Source of the DNA: Anaerolineales bacterium
GTDB taxonomy: Bacteria; Chloroflexota; Anaerolineae; Anaerolineales; Villigracilaceae
NCBI GenBank assembly: GCA_020634895.1
Contig: JACKAV010000006.1
Location: 124,001-188,000, forward strand
Direction: 5' to 3'
DNA: 64,000 nucleotides
Shown here: piece after piece, positions 57,873-64,000 of the stretch
Position numbering within the stretch: position 1 is the stretch's first letter
How the letters are laid out: each line of letters starts with the position of its first letter
The notes under the pieces: generated by a model
Databases searched by the model: none
Told to the model about the DNA's origin: nothing
Seen by the model: only the letters and a program-made list of their open reading frames with translations
Position numbers and translations under genes: made by a program

Positions 57873-57903
57873 TCAGATGACTCCTCCTCAGAGCTACTCT
57901 TCC

Positions 57904-57931
57904 AGTGTAGAACAAATTGTTAAATACTCAA
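57904..57931 (-). promoter_or_regulatory. promoter of the microprotein-glgC unit
   Basis: On the minus strand TTGAGT (57926-57931), a 16-base spacer and TACACT (57904-57909) form a sigma-70-like pair. The AT-rich DNA around it holds no gene. Confidence 0.45.
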
Positions 57932-58000
57932 TTAATTTATGTTGTGTATTTTGTATTTATTTCGTTAACATTTGCTGAATTACGGAGCGGGTTATCGATA

Positions 58001-58032
58001 AAAAATCAAACGTCCTCCAAGATGGAGGACGT
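58001..58032 (-). terminator. terminator of tRNA-Leu(CAA)
   Basis: CGTCCTCC and GGAGGACG pair with a five-base loop. On the minus strand TTTGATTTTT follows. Confidence 0.75.
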
Positions 58033-58069
58033 CGTTTTGGGTCGCAACCCGTAGGGTATAATTTGACTG

Positions 58070-58152
58070 TGCCGAAGGAGGGAATCGAACCCTCATTCCC
58101 GTAGGGAACACGATTTTGAGTCGTGCGCGTCTGCCTATTCCGCCACTTCGGC
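58070..58152 (-). tRNA. tRNA-Leu(CAA)
   Basis: On the minus strand GCCGAAG pairs with CTTCGGC. The anticodon stem CACGA/TCGTG holds loop CTCAAAA, giving anticodon CAA. A long variable arm and T loop GTTCGATTC are present. CCA is not encoded (CAG follows the discriminator A), unlike the other two tRNAs here. Confidence 0.94.
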
Positions 58153-58196
58153 TCAAGTGCGAACGCAAGTATACCACTCCCAACAACAAGGTCAAG

Positions 58197-59255
58197 ATGA
58201 AGCTAGGAATTATTGGACTACCTCAATCCGGAAAAACCACGATTTTCAACGCCCTCACCCGGGGAGATGCCCCCACCAACGCCTCTGCGGGACGCATGGA
58301 AGTGCATCAGGCAGTTGTGGATGTGCCCGATCCGCGGGTGGACATCCTTTCGAAGATGTTCAACCCCAAGAAGACGATCTACGCCAAAGTCACGTATGCC
58401 GATATTGCCGGTCTGGACAGCGGTTCCGCCAAGAGCGGAATCTCCGGTCAATTGTTGAATCATCTCAATCAAATGGATGCGCTGATCCTCGTTGTGCGTG
58501 CCTTTGCGAACGACAACGTGATGCATCCGCAGGGGAGTGTCAATCCGCTGCGCGATGTCGAAATGATGACCGGTGAGTTGCTGTTGAACGATCTCATTGC
58601 TGTTGAACGTAAATTGGAACGTCTTATCGATGAGCGCAAAAAAGGCGGCACGGATAAGACCATCAATGCGCGCCAGACGGAATTATTCGAAAAACTTCAA
58701 GCCGCACTCTCCGATAACAAACCTTTGCGTGAACTCGAATTCACGCCTGATGAAGAGAAGGAACTTTCGAGTTTTGGCTTGCTTTCCCGTAAGCGTTTGT
58801 TGACTGTGTTCAACCTCGGTGAGGGACAGTCTGCACCAGAGGCGAAGTTGGACCATCCGTCTGTTTCGCTGATGGGCAAGCTCGAAATGGAGATCGCGCA
58901 GCTATCCGCTGAAGATGCGGCGATGTTTATGGAGGAGTACGGGATCAAAGAACTCAGCTTAAACCGCATGATCAATCTCTCGTATGAATTACTGAGCGAG
59001 CAGACTTTCTTTACCGTGGGCGAGGACGAAGTCCGCGCATGGACAACTCGCCGCGGTGCGACCGCGCAGGAAGCGGCGGGTGAGATCCACACCGATCTTT
59101 CGCGTGGATTCGTTCGCGCCGAGGTGGTGGCTTATGAAGACCTCGTCAGCCTCGGGTCGATGAATGAGGCGAAGGCAAAAGGGAAGTTCCGGCTCGAGGG
59201 CAAGGAATACATCGTGCAGGATGGAGACATCATGCACGTCCGATCCAGTTTATAA
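58197..59255 (+). CDS. ychF: redox-regulated ATPase YchF
   Basis: The start at 58197 gives MKLGIIGLPQSGKTTIFNALT, the usual YchF/OLA1 opening with P-loop GLPQSGKT. A longer frame would start inside the divergent tRNA. The ATP-specific NxxE replaces NKxD (FNLGE, about residue 211). A helical hairpin insert (VERKLERLIDERKKGG) and a C-terminal TGS domain (FVRAEVVAYEDLVSLGSM) follow. YchF binds ribosomes and is linked to stress responses. The 353-residue length is close to normal. It is followed by pepF. Confidence 0.94.
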   Translation: MKLGIIGLPQSGKTTIFNALTRGDAPTNASAGRMEVHQAVVDVPDPRVDILSKMFNPKKTIYAKVTYADIAGLDSGSAKSGISGQLLNHLNQMDALILVVRAFANDNVMHPQGSVNPLRDVEMMTGELLLNDLIAVERKLERLIDERKKGGTDKTINARQTELFEKLQAALSDNKPLRELEFTPDEEKELSSFGLLSRKRLLTVFNLGEGQSAPEAKLDHPSVSLMGKLEMEIAQLSAEDAAMFMEEYGIKELSLNRMINLSYELLSEQTFFTVGEDEVRAWTTRRGATAQEAAGEIHTDLSRGFVRAEVVAYEDLVSLGSMNEAKAKGKFRLEGKEYIVQDGDIMHVRSSL

Positions 59256-59311
59256 AATCATGGTGACCGTCCTTCAACGTAGCGGTCACTTTTTTCCAAT
59301 AAGGAGACTGT

Positions 59312-61210
59312 ATGGCGTACAAAATTTCCAAATGGGACCTTTCACAGCTGTACCCCGGTTATGAAAGCCCTGAACTCCAAAGCGGGTTCGACATGATCGA
59401 GGAGCAGGTGACGTCCTTTGAAGGCGTGCGCAATAAACTCAAACCGGATATGCCTGCCGATCAATTTCTGGATGTGTTGAAAGCCAGCGAGATCACGGCG
59501 CGCGTTGGAAATAAACTATATTCGTTCGCTGGTCTTTCTTTTACAGCCGACACGCAGGACCAGAAAGCGCAGGCGCTGCAGGCGCGGGTCATGCAATTTC
59601 TGGCGGAGATCGAGAACCGTACGTTGTTCTTCAGCCTGTGGTGGAAGGAATTGGATGATGAGAATGCCAAACGCTTGATGGATGCTTCGGGCGATTATCG
59701 GTATTATCTCGAAGCGATGCGTCTGTACAAACCGCATACCCTTAGCGAAGCGGAAGAGAAGATCGTCAACCTCAAGAATGTGACCGGTGTGAACGCTCTC
59801 GGTAATCTCTATGATTCCATTACGAGCCGTTATATGTTCAAGATGAAGGTGAACGGCAAGGAAAAGGAGATGACCGCTTCGGAGTTGTTCACTTTCCGAT
59901 ATAGCACAGACCCGAAGGTGCGCGCCCAAAGTTATCAGTCGCAGTTCAAGGTCTTTGCCGAGGACGGTCCGATCCTTGGGCAGATCTACCAGACCATTTT
60001 GCGCGACTGGCATAATGAGAACGTCAACCTGCGCAAGTTCAAGAACTCCATTGCGCCGCGCAACCTCAATAACGATGTTCCCGACGAAGCCGTGGAAGCG
60101 TTGCTGGGTGTGGCTCGCAAGAATGTGGGCATCTTCCAGCGCTATTTCAAGATGAAGGCAAAACATCTTGGAATGAAGAAGATAAGCCGTTACGATATTT
60201 ACGCGCCGATCGCCGCCTCAAAGAAAACGTACGAATGGGATGAAGCGGTCAATATGGTGTTGAATGCGTTCAATGCCTTTTCGCCCAAGGTGGCTGAATT
60301 GGCAAAACGCGTCTTTGACGATAACCACATCGACAGCGAGATCCGCAAGGGCAAACGCGGAGGCGCGTTCTGCTGGTCGTACCTGCCCGAAGCGACGCCG
60401 TATGTTCTGGTCAACTATCAGGGGACCGGGCGCGAAGTGGCGACTCTCGCGCATGAACTGGGTCATGCCATTCATGCCATGCTGGCATCGCATCACAGCA
60501 CGTTTACATTCCACTCGTCCCTGCCGCTGGCTGAGACCGCTTCCACGTTCGCGGAAATGGTATTGATCGACAAACTGCTCGCCGAAGAGACGGATGAAAC
60601 CGTCCGCCGCGATATTCTTTTCAAACAAATGGATGACGCGTACGCGACCATCATGCGCCAGTCCTACTTTGCGTTGTTCGAGAAAACAGCGCATGAAATG
60701 GTGCAGAAGAACGCCTCGGTGGATGACCTGAGCGCCGCCTATCTTGAAAACCTCAAGGAACAGTTTGGCGACTCACTCGATGTCAGCGATGAATTCAAAT
60801 GGGAATGGATGGGCATCCCGCATATTTATCAAGTCCCATTTTATGTATATGCCTACGCCTTTGGACAACTGCTTGTGCTGTCTCTCTATCAGATGTTCAA
60901 AGCGGAAGGCGAATCCTTCAAGCCAAAATATCTCAAGATCCTGTCTTCAGGCGGCGCTGAAGCTCCTGAGAAGATTTTGAGCGAAGCGGGCATCAACATC
61001 CGCGACCCGAAATTCTGGCAGGGCGGATTCGACGTTCTGGAGAAACTTGTCAGCGAGTTGGAAGCGCTGCCTGTGGCGAAACCCGCGAAGGCAAAGAAGA
61101 AAGCTGCCAAGAAGGCAAAATCCGCGGCGAAGAAATCCACGAAGAAAGTTGCGGCAAAGAAGGCTTCCGCAAAGAAGACTGTGAAGGCAAAAGCGAAGAA
61201 AAAGAAATAA
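59312..61210 (+). CDS. pepF: oligoendopeptidase F (M3 family) with Lys/Ala-rich tail
   Basis: The M3 zinc site is HELGH at about residues 381-385 (TLAHELGHAIHAML), with the third ligand Glu in ETASTFAEM. The start (KWDLSQLYPGYESPE) is that of PepF, a cytoplasmic peptidase that trims short peptides. The last 45 residues are a Lys/Ala tail (AKKKAAKKAKSAAKKS) not found in normal PepF and similar to the tail on Lgt in this window. The tail may bind nucleic acid or acidic surfaces; that is inference. GGAG lies upstream of the ATG and the gene follows ychF by 56 bp. Confidence 0.93.
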   Translation: MAYKISKWDLSQLYPGYESPELQSGFDMIEEQVTSFEGVRNKLKPDMPADQFLDVLKASEITARVGNKLYSFAGLSFTADTQDQKAQALQARVMQFLAEIENRTLFFSLWWKELDDENAKRLMDASGDYRYYLEAMRLYKPHTLSEAEEKIVNLKNVTGVNALGNLYDSITSRYMFKMKVNGKEKEMTASELFTFRYSTDPKVRAQSYQSQFKVFAEDGPILGQIYQTILRDWHNENVNLRKFKNSIAPRNLNNDVPDEAVEALLGVARKNVGIFQRYFKMKAKHLGMKKISRYDIYAPIAASKKTYEWDEAVNMVLNAFNAFSPKVAELAKRVFDDNHIDSEIRKGKRGGAFCWSYLPEATPYVLVNYQGTGREVATLAHELGHAIHAMLASHHSTFTFHSSLPLAETASTFAEMVLIDKLLAEETDETVRRDILFKQMDDAYATIMRQSYFALFEKTAHEMVQKNASVDDLSAAYLENLKEQFGDSLDVSDEFKWEWMGIPHIYQVPFYVYAYAFGQLLVLSLYQMFKAEGESFKPKYLKILSSGGAEAPEKILSEAGINIRDPKFWQGGFDVLEKLVSELEALPVAKPAKAKKKAAKKAKSAAKKSTKKVAAKKASAKKTVKAKAKKKK

Positions 61211-61218
61211 AGAACACA

Positions 61219-61251
61219 AAAAAAGTCCCGACATTTGTCGGGACTTTTTTT
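61219..61251. terminator. bidirectional terminator after pepF
   Basis: AAAAGTCCCGAC and GTCGGGACTTTT pair around ATTT. It also serves the convergent PBP gene. Confidence 0.9.
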
Positions 61252-63763
61252 ACTTCACCGTCACTTGAATGACCGCCGTATCCACTTTCTGGTCGTTGCG
61301 GACGACGATCAACTGCACAGCGTAGAGACCGCTCAAACCGGTCGTGTCCCATTCTGCCAGCAGACCGCCATCCACGGGGGAGGAATTATCCTCGCCGAGT
61401 TGTATCCACTCTTGCGGATTCAACCCCTTGCCGACCTGTATCCGATAGTATTGAAAATCATCGCCGGATGCAGTGCCAAGGATGAGTACATTTCCGCTGA
61501 CATCCGCAAAGAGTTGCGGCGCGGTGATATTGGTGTATGGATTCACAGGCGGCGCCTGGATCGCATCGTAATTTGTCGGCGGGACTTCAATTCCCACACT
61601 TTGCGCCCAATCCCGCGCCTCATCCGGGACGATCATATACACGCGTTTGTCGATCAACTCCGGCGGAGTGAAAACGGTGGCAAGCAGACCTGTTTCGCGG
61701 TTGACGAAAAATTCGCGGAAGAGATTATCTCCCTGTGTCGGTTCGCTTCCGTTCAGGAAGATCTCCGTCACCAAATTCGGACATTCACGTGTCGGCAGCA
61801 TACCGGACGGGTCGCAAACCGTCATGGATGTGATTCCTTGCGGCGTGCTCCAGCCGTCCGCGGGCTTGTTCTCCGACGCTGCTTGCATCAACGCGCTCCA
61901 CAACACGGCAGGGAATCTGGGTGTGATTTGATCGTTCTCGCCGCGAACTCCCGTCCACGCTGCCACCGAATAATACGGTGTGTAACCGATCATCCACGCA
62001 TCTTTCCCCTCAACCGTTTGCCCCGACTTGACGCCAGCGGGTCGCCCGATCTCGAGCGCGTTCTGCCTGCCCCACGTTTCCCAACGCGCGGATTCATCGC
62101 TCAGCACATCCGTCATCAGGTACGCCATCGCGGGTGTGACAACCGTCTGCGATTCGGGGATAGACCAATCGAACATTACGCCGTGGTCAACACCTTCCAC
62201 GCGCAGGACGGTTACAGGCGTGAAATTGTCGTTCACATATTGCCCGAACTTCACGCCCTGCGCGCCGAACACGCCATACGCGCTGGCAAGCTCAAGCATG
62301 GACGCATTTTCATTTATGTCCACGCCGAAAGATGAAGCGATCTTCGCTATATTTTCGATTCCCATTTGCGACTTCAACGTATCCACCGGAACCTGATAAT
62401 CATTTGCCAGCGCCATTCGCAGACGCAGCGCGCCGTGATATTGACCGTCAAAGTTTTGGATGGATTCATCGCCAGGAACATCCCATATCAATGTGGCGGG
62501 ACTCAAGCCGCGGGTGAATCCTGTCAAATAGACGAACGCATCAAGGCTGGACCCAGGCTTGTGTGCGCTGACCAAAGGGGTTTCTACGCTTTGATTTGTT
62601 TCTCCGACCATCGCCAGAACCTGACCGGTCTTCGGGTCGATGATGATTGCGCTCGCAGACGAATCCGCGAAGGTGACATCAGGCGGCAGTGACGGAAGCA
62701 GTCTGGCTGCGTCACATTCGTTGTTCGGTTCGGGCAGGGCTGCCAGACGTGCAGAGTAAATTTCCGTTACGCATGAGGCTTGCTTTTGCAGGTCATAATC
62801 CATTGTAGAGATGACGATCACCCCGCCGCGTTCAATGCGTTCGCGCGGAATCTTGGAATCGACTTGGGCGAGGAGCAGGTTCAGAAACGCTGGAGCAACT
62901 TCCGGCTTGGAAGGAGGCGTAGTCTCAAATACGGGAGTCTCTGCGAGAGCTTGAGTCGCTTCATCCGGTGGGACGAGTCCGAGGTCGTTCATCACATAAA
63001 GGACTTCCCGTCCGCGCTGGGTGGCGACCAACGGCGCGTCGAGCGGATTGAGCGCGGGCGTTTCACTGACTGCCGCAAGGATCGCGGATTCGGCGAGGGT
63101 CAACTCGTCGACGGATTTGCCGAAGTAAAGCTGCGCGGCGGCGTCGATGCCGAAAGCGTAATTGCCGAAGTTGGCGCTGTTGAGATACCACTCCATGATC
63201 TGTGTGCGCCCGAACTCGGCGGTGATCTGTGCGGCAATCAGCCGCTCGCGGATGGCGCGGGTGAGCGACGGCGGTTCGTTATAGAGCAGAAGGTTCGCGG
63301 TTAATTTTTGCGCAAGCGTGGGATGTGTTTCAGGGTTGGTGATGCCTTCTAATGAATAGCCGGAATGTCCTTCGAATTGCGGGTCGGCGGCGGCGATGAC
63401 GGCGCTGATCAACTCCGGCGGGATGTGCTGCGGATTTTGTTCGTTGATGGGAATATAGCGGCGCGGCAATTCGCTCGGCGCGAAAGTTGCGAGCAATTGC
63501 AATCCGGTGCGGTCATAGACGCGGGTGGGTTGAAGCAATAACCCGTCCGGCGGGTTGAGCAAGCGCGGAAGGATCGTGATCGACGGCAGATCGCGGGTGA
63601 CGTCGGCGTAGGCGAACGCGCCAAGGATGATGACGGAACCAAGCAGGATCGAAAGGACGAGTCCCATGCTAAGGATCGCGCTTCGAGTGCGGTTCTCGTT
63701 CCGCTTCTGCCTGCCGAGCCTGCGCTCGCGCCGCGCACGAAGAATGGGAAGTGTGGAAGGCAT
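61250..63763 (-). CDS. class A penicillin-binding protein with degenerate catalytic motifs
   Basis: The 837-residue protein has an N-terminal membrane helix (about 30-53), a GT51 glycosyltransferase-like domain and a transpeptidase-like domain with a C-terminal beta extension. The framework is conserved (ITAEFGRTQIMEWYLNSANFGNYAFGIDAAAQLYFGK). The catalytic spots differ: the GT51 motif EDxxFxxHxG reads ADPQFEGHSG (126-135), so the key Glu is Ala. The SxxK motif reads SSLD (405-408), SxN reads DYQ (455-457) and KTGT reads KSGQ (579-582). Both activities are probably lost, so it may be a scaffold. It is possible that related proteins in this group are similar. Confidence 0.8.
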   Translation of the reverse strand: MPSTLPILRARRERRLGRQKRNENRTRSAILSMGLVLSILLGSVIILGAFAYADVTRDLPSITILPRLLNPPDGLLLQPTRVYDRTGLQLLATFAPSELPRRYIPINEQNPQHIPPELISAVIAAADPQFEGHSGYSLEGITNPETHPTLAQKLTANLLLYNEPPSLTRAIRERLIAAQITAEFGRTQIMEWYLNSANFGNYAFGIDAAAQLYFGKSVDELTLAESAILAAVSETPALNPLDAPLVATQRGREVLYVMNDLGLVPPDEATQALAETPVFETTPPSKPEVAPAFLNLLLAQVDSKIPRERIERGGVIVISTMDYDLQKQASCVTEIYSARLAALPEPNNECDAARLLPSLPPDVTFADSSASAIIIDPKTGQVLAMVGETNQSVETPLVSAHKPGSSLDAFVYLTGFTRGLSPATLIWDVPGDESIQNFDGQYHGALRLRMALANDYQVPVDTLKSQMGIENIAKIASSFGVDINENASMLELASAYGVFGAQGVKFGQYVNDNFTPVTVLRVEGVDHGVMFDWSIPESQTVVTPAMAYLMTDVLSDESARWETWGRQNALEIGRPAGVKSGQTVEGKDAWMIGYTPYYSVAAWTGVRGENDQITPRFPAVLWSALMQAASENKPADGWSTPQGITSMTVCDPSGMLPTRECPNLVTEIFLNGSEPTQGDNLFREFFVNRETGLLATVFTPPELIDKRVYMIVPDEARDWAQSVGIEVPPTNYDAIQAPPVNPYTNITAPQLFADVSGNVLILGTASGDDFQYYRIQVGKGLNPQEWIQLGEDNSSPVDGGLLAEWDTTGLSGLYAVQLIVVRNDQKVDTAVIQVTVK

Positions 63764-63830
63764 GCAGGAAGTATAAAGTAGTAATTTGGGAATTGGGAAT
63801 GGTAGGTGAGCGGGAAAGTAGTGAATGGTA

Positions 63831-63872
63831 AAAAAAAGAAGCCGCAGACCTGTCCTGCGTCTGCAGCTTCTT
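63831..63872 (-). terminator. terminator of the edge gene
   Basis: AAGAAGC(C)GCAGAC and its complement form a long stem. On the minus strand eight T follow. Confidence 0.8.
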
Positions 63873-63878
63873 GAGCAA

Positions 63879-64000
63879 TCAGTCTTTCATTTGCCGGTAC
63901 AACGCCCGCACGTTGCGCCGGTGCAATGTCTCCGCCAGACCGCCGAGATAGACACGGCTCTTGCCGCAGTCTTCGATGGCGATCTCTTCAAGATACTCGT
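63879..64000 (-). CDS. C-terminal end of an unknown protein (cut by window)
   Basis: The last 40 codons of a minus-strand gene are present, ending EDCGKSRVYLGGLAETLHRRN, VRALYRQMKD and a TGA at 63879. A strong terminator follows 7 bases after the stop, supporting it as real. The piece is too short to name. Confidence 0.55.
   Translation of the reverse strand, partial: EYLEEIAIEDCGKSRVYLGGLAETLHRRNVRALYRQMKD

Overview
The window is about 64 kb of bacterial chromosome with moderate GC content and dense, mostly minus-strand genes. It best fits a Chloroflexota bacterium of the class Anaerolineae. This is inference from gene content: an orphan GlmL/MutL-type ASKHA protein in a membrane-protein operon, LPxTGF-style sorting motifs, an ActE-like cytochrome c, a ba3-type oxidase beside a bd oxidase, and a fused CydDC. 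No rRNA, CRISPR array, prophage or insertion sequence was seen.

Layout. 1-1300: the end of a respiratory gene set (two c-type cytochromes) and tRNA-Ser. 1536-9482: a polytopic membrane protein, a ribbon-helix-helix regulator with an MFS exporter, a lipoprotein, an AhpD-like protein and a large secreted repeat protein ending in a sortase domain. 9748-13605: etfBA, a GIY-YIG gene between palindromic repeats, glutaredoxin, a lone groES and a 38-residue microprotein. 13832-20589: tRNA-Leu, gyrA, birA, a LysM/M23 peptidase and rho, with terminator-like hairpins in the gyrA and rho leaders. 20757-34253: a respiratory block with cydA, cydB and fused cydDC, a cytochrome b/ferredoxin/MvhD/cytochrome c fusion, and an Rrf2-SCO-SCO-CoxIIa-CoxII-CoxI operon. 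34911-47714: lgt, a sulfotransferase, an O-methyltransferase, a PatB-type aminotransferase, tmk, an HtrA protease, an R3H ATPase, PH-like and DUF389 membrane proteins, and a phosphohexomutase. 47783-56352: a C-terminal LPxTG protein and a compact seven-gene operon of unknown function. 56477-64000: glgC with a 34-residue microprotein, tRNA-Leu, ychF, pepF, a class A PBP with degenerate active sites, and the edge of one more gene.

How the genes work together. The respiratory block supplies two quinol or cytochrome c oxidases of different type and their copper and assembly factors. CRP/FNR-like palindromes lie upstream of both oxidase operons, so the two may share redox control. The sortase-repeat protein (LPKTG) and the LPQTG protein suggest a sortase-based surface system. 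The best candidate for an undescribed system is the operon at 48410-56352. It encodes a GlmL-like ATPase without any mutase, a KOW/barrel partner, several membrane proteins, and a zinc-ribbon protein with about 17 W-centred short motifs before its membrane anchor. Other unusual points are a class A PBP that has lost catalytic residues in both domains, heptanucleotide repeats inside the cydDC reading frame, and a four-module redox fusion protein.
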